From: Bacteroidales bacterium
GTDB lineage: Bacteria > Bacteroidota > Bacteroidia > Bacteroidales > UBA7960
Assembly: GCA_007120675.1 (NCBI GenBank)
Contig: SKNE01000201.1
Location: forward strand, 1-5,944
Length of the DNA stretch: 5,944 nucleotides
Reading direction: 5' to 3'
In this document: positions 1 through 5,944 of the stretch, one piece after another
Layout: each line of letters opens with the position of its first letter
Position numbering within the stretch: position 1 is the first letter of the stretch
Notes under the pieces: model-generated
What the model was told of the DNA's origin: nothing
Databases searched by the model: none
What the model saw: the letters and a program-made list of their open reading frames with translations, nothing else
Made by a program: the position numbers and the translations under genes

Positions 1-900
1 AAAGATTATCATGATCAGCGGGTGTTGGATGACTTCTCGTACGTGTTCAAGCGCGGTGAACGCATCGGCATCGTGGGACCCAACGGCACCGGCAAAAGCA
101 CGCTGCTGAATGTCATCACCCGCTCCGTCAGGCCCGATGCCGGCAAGGTAATCACTGGCGAGACCATCCATTTTGGCTACTTCCGGCAGGAAGGCATACA
201 GGTGGACAAACACAAGAAGGTGATCGAGGTGATCACCGATGCAGCCGAACGAATCCGCCTGGCAAAAGACCACTGGATGAGTGCAGCCCAGTTTCTGCGC
301 CACTTCAATTTTCCAAACCATATGCATCACGACAGGGTGGAAAAGCTCAGTGGCGGCGAAAAACGACGCCTGTACCTGCTTACCATCCTGATGAAGAATC
401 CCAACTTCCTGATTCTTGATGAGCCCACCAACGACCTTGACATCGATACCCTGAACATCCTGGAAGACTTCCTGATGGCCTACCCGGGTTGCCTGCTCAT
501 CGTTTCCCACGACCGCTACTTTTTGGATCGACTGGCCGAACACCTGTTTGTTTTCAGGGATGTGGGCATGATCAAAGACTTTCCCGGCAACTACACCGAC
601 TTCCGCGAAAAGCTGAAGCGGCAGCCACCCGCAAAGTCGCCAACGTCCAACAACAAGGAAAAGAAACCCCAGAAAACCAGGGAAAAGACGAAGCTGACCT
701 ATAAGGAACAGAAGGAGTTTGAGTCGCTCGGCCGGGAAATTGAAGGGCTGGAGGAGGAAAAGTCGGGCCTGCTGGAGAAGATGAACAGCGGGCAGCTGGA
801 TGCACAAGAGTTGACCGAGGCTTCTACACGTTACCAGGAGGTGGAAAACCTGCTGGAAACAAAATCGGACCGGTGGCTGGAACTCTCTGAATGGATCTGA
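1..900 (+). CDS. ABC-F family ATPase, Uup-like, C-terminal half (5' partial)
   Basis: The reading frame is open to the left edge, so the true start and the first ATP-binding cassette lie outside; the GTG at 22 is internal. The visible 299 residues (numbered from base 1) are the second cassette of a soluble, ribosome-associated ABC-F protein. They show Walker A GPNGTGKST (26-34), a Q-loop glutamine (63), signature LSGGE (116-120), Walker B LILDE (137-141) followed by PTNDLD, and the switch histidine in SHDRYF (170). There are no membrane segments. A motif FPGNYTDF is followed by a Lys-rich linker (about 200-230) and a charged coiled-coil tail starting KLTYKEQKEFE (231-299). That tail matches the C-terminal domain of Uup-type ABC-F proteins. 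Family members act on translating ribosomes or in tolerance of DNA intermediates; the exact role here is inference. All ATPase motifs are intact. It is convergent with dnaN and is not a transporter partner for the neighbouring permease. An antibiotic-resistance ABC-F is less likely given the Uup-like tail. Confidence 0.93.
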   Translation, partial: KDYHDQRVLDDFSYVFKRGERIGIVGPNGTGKSTLLNVITRSVRPDAGKVITGETIHFGYFRQEGIQVDKHKKVIEVITDAAERIRLAKDHWMSAAQFLRHFNFPNHMHHDRVEKLSGGEKRRLYLLTILMKNPNFLILDEPTNDLDIDTLNILEDFLMAYPGCLLIVSHDRYFLDRLAEHLFVFRDVGMIKDFPGNYTDFREKLKRQPPAKSPTSNNKEKKPQKTREKTKLTYKEQKEFESLGREIEGLEEEKSGLLEKMNSGQLDAQELTEASTRYQEVENLLETKSDRWLELSEWI

Positions 901-979
901 CCCTTCCACCCGGGGTTCACCAAGGCAATGTCACCCGCTGGCAGGGAGAGCGAAGCAATGCACTTTATGGAATGCTTTA
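901..979. other. Convergent intergenic gap without clear terminator
   Basis: These 79 bases separate the stop of the ABC-F gene (TGA, 898-900) from the stop of dnaN (TGA on the minus strand, 982-980). I looked for a GC-rich hairpin followed by a T-run on either strand and found none. The best inverted repeat is only 5 bp, AAGCA at 953-957 with TGCTT at 973-977. Its loop is 15 bases and it lacks GC content, so it is unlikely to terminate transcription. Confidence 0.6.
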
Positions 980-2104
980 TCAGGTTCCCAGCATCACCGG
1001 CATCACCAGCATCAGGATCTCCTCGTTCTCGTTTTCGCTGTTGACAGGGGTTATAAGCCCTGCCCTGTTGGGCTCTGACATCTCCAGCAACACCTGCTCT
1101 GTGTCCAGGTTATTGAGCATCTCCACCATGAATTTGCTGTTGAACCCGATCTCCAGGTCGTTGCCATCGTAATGGCAGGTCAGCCGCTCGTGGGCTTCGT
1201 TACTGTAGTCCAGGTCCTCGGCTGAGAGGGTCAGCTCGCTGCCTGCGATCTTGAATTTTACCTGGTAGGTGGTCTGGTTGGAAAAGATGGATACGCGTTT
1301 GATGGCGTTCAAAAAGGGCTGGCGGTCAACGGTCATCCTGTTGGGATTGCTTGCCGGGATCACCGCTGAATAATTGGGGTATTTGCCTTCAATGAGGCGG
1401 CATGTCATGGTGATGTTCTTGAAGGTAAAACGGGCATTGGTGGTGCTGTAGTCGACCTGAACCGGCATGTCATCATGGGCCAGGATCTGGCGCAGCTGAT
1501 TCAGGGGCTTTTTGGGCAGAATGAAGTTGGTCGTTTCAGGTGCTTTCACATCTTTTCTACTGTACCTCACCAGTTTATGCGCATCTGTGGCCACAAAGGT
1601 GATCCCTTCGTCTGACATCTCGCAGTTGATGCCAGCCATCACCGGGCGCAGATCGTCTGTGCTGGCGGCAAAGATGGTTTTTGAAATGGCCTCGTAAAGA
1701 ATGCCCGATTCGATGGATAAGGAAGAGGCCTCTTCAATGGCGGGCACCTGGGGGTACTCCGCTCCGTCCTGGCCGGCCAGCCGGTACTTCCCCTCTCCGG
1801 CTGTGAGGCTCACACCGAAATTATCCGGGTTGATATCCATGGTCAGGGGGATATCGGAAAAGGTCTTCAGGGTATCCAGCAGGATTTTCGCCGGTATGGC
1901 CACACTCCCCTCCCCCTCTGCCATGTCAACATTGATGCGCGTGGTCATGGTCGTTTCCAGGTCAGACGCCGAAATATGTATTTCTGAGTCAGAGAGTTCA
2001 AACAGGAAGTTGTCCAGGATGGGCAGCGTGTTGTTGGTGCTCAGCACTCCACCGATGGATTGCAACTGCTTAAGCAGGAGTGAGCTGGATACAATGAACT
2101 TCAT
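980..2104 (-). CDS. dnaN: DNA polymerase III subunit beta (sliding clamp)
   Basis: This 374-residue protein has the usual length for a bacterial beta clamp, the ring-shaped homodimer that tethers DNA polymerase III and other clamp-binding proteins to DNA. All three clamp domains are present, at roughly 1-120, 130-245 and 250-370. Recognisable blocks are MKFIVSSSLL at the N-terminus, an SLTAGEGKYRLAGQDGAEYP segment (99-118), DLRPVMAGI (151-159), TDAHKLVR (173-180, the equivalent of TDGHRL in E. coli), LIEGKYPNY (237-245), and the C-terminal VMPVML, which contributes to the protein-binding cleft. The ATG at 2104 is chosen because it gives the canonical MKF start. No Shine-Dalgarno sequence precedes it, which is common in Bacteroidota. 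It lies 46 bases after the DUF4340 gene on the same strand, with a candidate promoter in the gap. It is not next to dnaA, which is common in this phylum. Nothing suggests a defect. Confidence 0.98.
   Translation of the reverse strand: MKFIVSSSLLLKQLQSIGGVLSTNNTLPILDNFLFELSDSEIHISASDLETTMTTRINVDMAEGEGSVAIPAKILLDTLKTFSDIPLTMDINPDNFGVSLTAGEGKYRLAGQDGAEYPQVPAIEEASSLSIESGILYEAISKTIFAASTDDLRPVMAGINCEMSDEGITFVATDAHKLVRYSRKDVKAPETTNFILPKKPLNQLRQILAHDDMPVQVDYSTTNARFTFKNITMTCRLIEGKYPNYSAVIPASNPNRMTVDRQPFLNAIKRVSIFSNQTTYQVKFKIAGSELTLSAEDLDYSNEAHERLTCHYDGNDLEIGFNSKFMVEMLNNLDTEQVLLEMSEPNRAGLITPVNSENENEEILMLVMPVMLGT
987..1013. repeat. Three tandem 9-bp units at the 3' end of dnaN
   Basis: On the plus strand the units are CCCAGCATC, ACCGGCATC and ACCAGCATC, each differing from the next at one or two bases. 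On the coding strand they encode the hydrophobic run LMLVMPVML at the clamp C-terminus. They are in frame, so gain or loss of a unit would change the protein by three residues without a frameshift. The repetition probably reflects the protein motif rather than a separate function. Confidence 0.6.
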
Positions 2105-2130
2105 ATTTCATCTGGTTTTGAAATGAGTAG

Positions 2131-2163
2131 CAAATATACATCTAATTTTTTTATGGATGGAAA
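2131..2163 (-). promoter_or_regulatory. Candidate Bacteroidota-type promoter for dnaN
   Basis: On the minus strand TATATTTG (2138 down to 2131) matches the TAnnTTTG -7 element of Bacteroides and Flavobacterium promoters exactly. A TTTC (2163 down to 2160), one mismatch from the -33 TTTG, lies 21 bases upstream, which is within the usual spacing. The spacer holds an A-run. The -33 part falls inside the last codons of the DUF4340 gene. Transcription would start near 2125, leaving a leader of roughly 20 bases before the dnaN ATG. This is a motif match only; the weak -33 box lowers confidence. Confidence 0.55.
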
Positions 2164-3212
2164 TAAGAAAGGCGCCTCATCACGGGCTGCCAGAAGAAAA
2201 AGCGGGCCATGGCGAAATCGCCCTCATCCTGCCTGAGGTAAAATCGATTGGGGTCCCAGTTTATGTGGTCCGACTGCAGGCTGCCATCCTTAACAGCCTG
2301 CCGCTTATAGCATTCAATCGTTGTGGTCCGGCCCGAGTGATCCCTGACCTCTATCATCAAAAAGGGAGATGGGGAGTACAGGTCAGGGGGCGGGGCGTCG
2401 CCGCTGCCCGGCAACAGGCGCTGATAGGCAAGACGGGTAAATGCCCGGACAAAGTACTGCTGGCGAAGGCTGTCAATGTGGGCCGCATCAACGGGGCGTC
2501 CCTCATGGTCAATGAATGCAAATTTGTGGCCATTAGCCATATGCTTCATGGTGAAGCTTTCCTCCGGCTCTTCCGGCCAGTGGATATGCACCCTTTTAAT
2601 GTCGGAGGGATGCAGCTGCACCACTGCCGGGTCAAGCCAGGTATGCGGCCCCGGATCGAAGTGCTTGCTGATACCACCCCCGAACCCCGGAACGTATACC
2701 TCAAAGGCTTTGTCACTGCCCCTCTCCAGCACATAGGTGGCCTGATTGTCCTCACTATCCGGTCCCACGACGAAGGACAAGGCCATTTTCTGCCTTGGTA
2801 ACCAGCGGACGACGCCCGGCAGGCTGATCCAGTGGGAGGCAGTGTATACATCCACCCTTGTTCCCTGTTCGCGAATCACCTCAAGAAGCTCACCGGTCAT
2901 CGTGCGGGGCACCGGACGCCGAACCATCAAACGATGCAGCACCGTCTTGAGTTCGCGCACGGCCGCCATGTTGGCCACTTCGCCCCCTTCGAGAAGCCAG
3001 ACTTCATCAGCTCCTTCATACAGATTCACAGCGCTTCCGTCGGCCGAGACCATGGATACCCTCACGATCTGCTGATCCCTGTCCACACCTAAGCGTCCCC
3101 CCGGGGGTATGTCCGCCGCCCTTTCTTTGACCGACAACGAAAAAAGCCAAAGTAAGCCGCCAGCGGCAAACAAAACAATCAACCAGCCATACCGTCCTTT
3201 GATTTGCATCAT
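2151..3212 (-). CDS. DUF4340-type membrane-anchored protein of the GldFG cluster
   Basis: The protein has 353 residues. After a short basic N-terminus (MMQIKGRYGW) comes one hydrophobic segment (about 9-27) with no clear cleavage site. It is therefore probably a signal anchor, with the rest outside the cytoplasm. The body matches DUF4340 proteins of Bacteroidota as I know them: a RVSMVSADGSAVNLYEG strand region (51-67), an AFEVYVPGFGGGIS block (169-182), then HTWLDPAVVQLHPSDIKRVHI (190-210) with SFTM shortly after, and FYLRQDEGDFAMARFFFW near the end. No catalytic motif is visible. DUF4340 genes commonly sit beside GldG-like genes, and the biochemical role is unknown; an accessory part of that transporter is inference from position. 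The first ATG overlaps the stop of the gldFG gene by one base (TAATG), implying translational coupling; a second ATG follows at once. The family call rests on remembered motifs, not a profile search. Confidence 0.8.
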   Translation of the reverse strand: MMQIKGRYGWLIVLFAAGGLLWLFSLSVKERAADIPPGGRLGVDRDQQIVRVSMVSADGSAVNLYEGADEVWLLEGGEVANMAAVRELKTVLHRLMVRRPVPRTMTGELLEVIREQGTRVDVYTASHWISLPGVVRWLPRQKMALSFVVGPDSEDNQATYVLERGSDKAFEVYVPGFGGGISKHFDPGPHTWLDPAVVQLHPSDIKRVHIHWPEEPEESFTMKHMANGHKFAFIDHEGRPVDAAHIDSLRQQYFVRAFTRLAYQRLLPGSGDAPPPDLYSPSPFLMIEVRDHSGRTTTIECYKRQAVKDGSLQSDHINWDPNRFYLRQDEGDFAMARFFFWQPVMRRLSYFHP

Positions 3213-3214
3213 TA
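3210..3214 (-). other. TAATG stop/start overlap coupling gldFG to the DUF4340 gene
   Basis: On the minus strand the gldFG stop codon TAA (3214-3212) shares its last A with the ATG (3212-3210) of the DUF4340 gene. Such one-base overlaps usually mean that a ribosome finishing the first gene re-initiates on the second, giving linked amounts of the two proteins. No Shine-Dalgarno-like sequence is seen just upstream, which fits coupling rather than independent initiation. Confidence 0.8.
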
Positions 3215-5614
3215 CGCGCTATACTTTCTTCTTCTGAAAAAGACCCTGACCACCCCAAAAACGATCACCACCAGGCTGGGAACAAGGAGGTTGATTAGCT
3301 GGACACTGGCTTTATGCCGGTTGAGCCTTGTGCTGTCCAGCAAGCGCTGGCGAATATCCCTCGCCCTGGCCTCCATGATGCCGGAATCGTCGGCCAGGTA
3401 ATTCACCGCATTCAGAATGAAGTCTTCGTTCCCGAACTGGTGCCCGCTTACACGGTCATAGCCCAGTGGCAGGGGCCTTCCGTCGCTGCCAAACTGGTTT
3501 TTGATGACGCTGCCATCCGCCATCACGATCATGGCAGTGGCTTCACCCTCATCCCGCCGCTGAAAGCCCTCAGGCAGATCCAGTCCTGTGGGCACCAGGC
3601 GGTTCCTGTAGAGGGAGGTAAATTGTCCCTCCAGGAGGACAGCTACGGGCTGCGGCGGCCCCCCGTAAAGGGCTTCGTCAGGGCCAAATTGCAGGACGTC
3701 CAGGCTGATGCGCACAGGTACAGGCATGATGCGCGTGTGGGGAGAAGTTTCCAGCAAGACGTGCTGACGGACGTTCTCCACCTCCACGGTATCAATGCTG
3801 CTGATGAACTCCGTACGGATCACGTTCAGGTTCCTGACGACCGGGTGTTCGGACCTGGGCGTGAGCACGGGGAAATAAAACCATGGTAAAACATTGATCT
3901 GGGGCCTTCCGGCTACCATGCCGGTTGTGAAGGGATGGGGGGCCGCGTTGAGGTCTTTAAGCAACACCGGGTTCAGGCGGAGTCCGTAGCGGAAGAAGAA
4001 ATCATCCATGTGAATGTCCCAGGCCATCCCGGTTGTCTCGTAGTGGCCCGCCAGGCTGTCCATATCAGCGAAAACGGGATCCACCAGCCAAAGCATGCTG
4101 CCACCGTTCATGAGGTACTGATCCAGGAGAAACTTTTCCTGCTGGGAGAAAGCCTTCCTGGGACGGGCTGCAATGAGGGTCCTGTATTCACTGAGCCGGT
4201 CAGTACCCTCGGTGATCCCTACCCAGTCCACCTCATAAAACGCCTCCAGCGCGGCGGTGGCAGAAGCCAGCTCGCGCCTGGTGTATCCCCCCTTCCCATC
4301 CAAAAAGGCAATCCGGGGCGGATACACCCTGGTGACCCGTTTGATGGCAGAAGCCAGGGTGTACTCAAGTCCCATGGTCGAATTGTGCAGGATGTCCTGA
4401 ATGGACAGACCCAGGTGGTCCTGCAGGAGGGGCACCGGAATTTCCCTGTCTCCGTAGGTAAGCAAGGCACCGGGAAAGAGCACCCGCTGAGAGCTGCCAT
4501 CCCCTGCACGCATCTGTATCTGCGTCGGCTCCAAACCCTTGCTCGCCAGCTGGCGATACAATTCCCGCAGCGCTTCCGGATCGTCGCCCGCTTGCTCCGC
4601 CGGATTGATAAAGCTGTAACGCACCTGGTCAGAATAGGCGCTGAACTCATCCAGCATCTCCCGGGTGTCGTTTCTCAGGCGACGGAAATCAGCGGGCAGG
4701 TTGCCATCCAGGTAGATCCTGAAATAGAGCACCTCATCAAGCTCCCTAAGCATCTCCCTGGTGGCCCGGGTCAGGGAGTAGCGCTTGTCACTGGTAAGAT
4801 CCAGCCGGACAAAACGAATGCCGGCCAGCAGGTTGACAGCGATCACCAGCACGATGACTGCCAAAAGCGGCGTCAGGACACTGCGGTTATGGCGTTCCTT
4901 GTTGATAACCAGTTGGGTGAAGGTGATAAACAAGGCGATGACTCCCAGGAAATAGAGCAAGTCACGACTATCCACCACACCCCTGCCCATGGATGAATAA
5001 TGGGAATACAGGCCGAGATTCCTGATAAAGAGATCCATGGGACCCATCAGCTCCATGGAATGCAGCATCTCAAACCCAATGTAGATGAAGCCCGAAAAGA
5101 ACAAGGCCAGGATAAAGGACACTATTTGATTCTCGGTGATGGATGAGGCGAAGAGGCCGATGGCCACAAAGACCATCCCCAGGAAAAACAAGCCCAGGTA
5201 GGAACCCCAGATCCCACCCATATCAGGCCCCGGGGGGGCGGCAAATACGACCAGGGTCAACACGTAGATCAGCGTCAGCAAGAGGGAGAAGAAAACCAGG
5301 ACAACGCCGGCGATGTACTTGGACAAGACCAGCTGCATAGCAGTCAAAGGCTTGGTCATCAACATCTCCATTGTACCCATGCGCTTCTCATCGGCAAAAA
5401 AGCGCATGGTGATGGCCGGAACAAGAAAGAGCAATATGAACGGGGCCAGGGTAAAGAAGCCATCCATGCTGGCATAACCTGAGTCGGGTATATTATATCC
5501 GGCCGGAAAAACCCAAAGGAACAGCCCCATGATGACCAGGAAGGCCACGATCACCAGGTAGGCAATCAGACCATTGAAAAATGCCTTCAGTTCCTTGGCA
5601 ATAAGCGCGCGCAT
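3212..5614 (-). CDS. gldFG: GldF-GldG fusion: ABC-2 permease joined to GldG partner
   Basis: One 800-residue reading frame carries two proteins that are separate in Flavobacterium johnsoniae. Residues 1-240 are GldF, an ABC-2 permease with about six membrane segments (near 15-36, 53-70, 100-125, 138-158, 163-182, 218-237) and the blocks LFLWVFPAGYNIPDSGYA, FFADEKRMGTMEMLMTKPL and SSITENQIVSFI. From about 245 to 800 is GldG: a membrane segment (247-265), then VRLDLTSDKRYSLT (269-282), FRRLRNDTREMLDEFSAYS (310-328), MGLEYTLASAIKR (414-426), SSIDTV (605-610), LGYDRVSGHQFGNEDFILNA (717-736), and a last membrane segment (about 771-789) followed by RRRK. The joint KERHNR is basic and on the predicted cytoplasmic side, so both halves keep their expected topology. 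No internal ATG lies near the joint; the first Met in the GldG part is 288. In F. johnsoniae GldA-GldF-GldG is linked to gliding, but relatives without gliding also have these genes. The ATPase is not in this window. The start lies 6 bases after the upstream gene. Confidence 0.93.
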   Translation of the reverse strand: MRALIAKELKAFFNGLIAYLVIVAFLVIMGLFLWVFPAGYNIPDSGYASMDGFFTLAPFILLFLVPAITMRFFADEKRMGTMEMLMTKPLTAMQLVLSKYIAGVVLVFFSLLLTLIYVLTLVVFAAPPGPDMGGIWGSYLGLFFLGMVFVAIGLFASSITENQIVSFILALFFSGFIYIGFEMLHSMELMGPMDLFIRNLGLYSHYSSMGRGVVDSRDLLYFLGVIALFITFTQLVINKERHNRSVLTPLLAVIVLVIAVNLLAGIRFVRLDLTSDKRYSLTRATREMLRELDEVLYFRIYLDGNLPADFRRLRNDTREMLDEFSAYSDQVRYSFINPAEQAGDDPEALRELYRQLASKGLEPTQIQMRAGDGSSQRVLFPGALLTYGDREIPVPLLQDHLGLSIQDILHNSTMGLEYTLASAIKRVTRVYPPRIAFLDGKGGYTRRELASATAALEAFYEVDWVGITEGTDRLSEYRTLIAARPRKAFSQQEKFLLDQYLMNGGSMLWLVDPVFADMDSLAGHYETTGMAWDIHMDDFFFRYGLRLNPVLLKDLNAAPHPFTTGMVAGRPQINVLPWFYFPVLTPRSEHPVVRNLNVIRTEFISSIDTVEVENVRQHVLLETSPHTRIMPVPVRISLDVLQFGPDEALYGGPPQPVAVLLEGQFTSLYRNRLVPTGLDLPEGFQRRDEGEATAMIVMADGSVIKNQFGSDGRPLPLGYDRVSGHQFGNEDFILNAVNYLADDSGIMEARARDIRQRLLDSTRLNRHKASVQLINLLVPSLVVIVFGVVRVFFRRRKYSA

Positions 5615-5620
5615 AAATGG

Positions 5621-5944
5621 CTACTTCATGAGAAATTCAACGGTGACGGTATCGTTCATTTGCAGTCCCAACAGGGATGAAGCCTTCCCCTGGTTGATGG
5701 CGATCTCCAGGAAACCCGTCGTTCCGAACAGGGCGACCTTCTCGCCGGCCACCACGTCGGAATAAGAGTGATGAAGCCTCGTTATGGCCTCGCCAGGGGC
5801 GCGGAAGCTGATCATAAAATCATGGCCCTTGCCCACCTGGCGAAAAAGGGACTGTTCAATATTCACGAACACGTTACCGTAATTGTCCACAAAAATGACT
5901 TTGCCAATGATCTTTCCGGGGTATACCACGGGTTTAAACATAAG
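5621..5944 (-). CDS. SAM hydroxide adenosyltransferase (DUF62), C-terminal domain (5' partial)
   Basis: The frame stays open to the right edge (a CTT codon precedes the ATG at 5941), so that ATG is internal and the catalytic N-terminal domain is not visible. The 107 residues seen are the C-terminal beta-barrel domain of the SAM chlorinase/fluorinase/hydrolase family. The hallmark blocks are GKVIFVDNYGNVFVNI, corresponding to the family's FGNxxTNI, and GTTGFLEIAINQG, ending in VTVEFLMK. Most bacterial members split S-adenosylmethionine into adenosine and methionine using water. By remembered alignment with the Streptomyces fluorinase, the Ser-Arg that binds methionine there is Thr-Thr here, which fits the hydrolase group better than a halogenase. 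That call is inference because the halide-site region is off the window. The stop (TAG, 5623-5621) is 6 bases before the gldFG start, so the two are probably one transcript. The start and promoter lie outside. Confidence 0.88.
   Translation of the reverse strand, partial: LMFKPVVYPGKIIGKVIFVDNYGNVFVNIEQSLFRQVGKGHDFMISFRAPGEAITRLHHSYSDVVAGEKVALFGTTGFLEIAINQGKASSLLGLQMNDTVTVEFLMK

Noticed and set aside
1..900. ABC-F protein as ATPase partner of the GldFG permease
   Set aside because: ABC-F proteins are soluble tandem cassettes without transport function. This one has the Uup-type coiled-coil tail and is on the opposite strand.
953..977. Inverted repeat AAGCA/TGCTT as a shared terminator
   Set aside because: The stem is only 5 bp with low GC and a 15-base loop, and it is not followed by a T-run on either strand, so it is within chance expectation.
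891..1172. Plus-strand frame running from the ABC-F stop into dnaN
   Set aside because: It is mostly antisense to dnaN, with a Ser/Leu-rich composition typical of a reverse-frame shadow and no domain.
2157..2801. Open frame (214 codons) on the plus strand
   Set aside because: It is antisense to the DUF4340 gene, has no family resemblance and no promoter or start context. The minus-strand frame fits the operon with a TAATG overlap.
3314..3889. Open frame (191 codons) on the plus strand
   Set aside because: It is antisense to the conserved C-terminal part of GldG and shows no motif or plausible initiation site.
3935..4996. Long open frame (353 codons) on the plus strand
   Set aside because: It lies wholly antisense to the GldG half, which has strong family motifs throughout. 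The translation is Gln/His/Val-rich with no recognisable domain, as expected for a shadow frame in GC-rich coding DNA.
5621..5944. Halogenating enzyme (fluorinase or chlorinase)
   Set aside because: The GTTGFLEIAINQG block resembles the common SAM hydrolases and lacks the Ser-Arg seen in the fluorinase. The diagnostic N-terminal region is not in the window.

Overview
The window looks like the chromosome of a member of the Bacteroidota. Three things point there: gliding-motility-type GldF and GldG sequences that match the Flavobacterium family block by block, a DUF4340 gene and dnaN directly downstream of them, and a promoter-like TAnnTTTG element (here TATATTTG) in front of dnaN. The bases look fairly GC-rich for the phylum (estimated by eye). 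This suggests a marine or anaerobic Bacteroidales-like lineage or an environmental genome, but the sequence does not fix the family.

Layout. Bases 1-900 (+) hold the C-terminal half of an ABC-F ATPase of the Uup-like type, cut by the left edge. It converges on a minus-strand cluster across a 79-base gap with no clear terminator. Read 5' to 3', the minus-strand cluster is: the C-terminal domain of a SAM hydroxide adenosyltransferase (DUF62), cut by the right edge; after 6 bases, an 800-codon GldF-GldG fusion; after a TAATG stop/start overlap, a single-pass DUF4340 protein; and after 46 bases carrying a candidate promoter, a complete dnaN (DNA polymerase III sliding clamp).

How the genes fit together. 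The GldFG fusion and the DUF4340 protein look like one envelope module: an ABC-2 permease, its GldG partner with a large extracytoplasmic part, and an accessory membrane-anchored protein. Their tight spacing implies co-translation. The cognate ATPase (GldA type) is not in the window; the ABC-F protein has no transport role and faces the other way. dnaN probably receives read-through from this operon but also seems to have its own promoter. The SAM hydrolase at the head of the cluster has no obvious mechanistic link to transport.

The most notable point is the uninterrupted fusion of GldF and GldG, which are separate genes in the model Flavobacterium johnsoniae. Otherwise the region is ordinary core genome. 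I see no mobile element, CRISPR array, RNA gene or clearly novel system, and no stretch over 300 bases lacks a gene.
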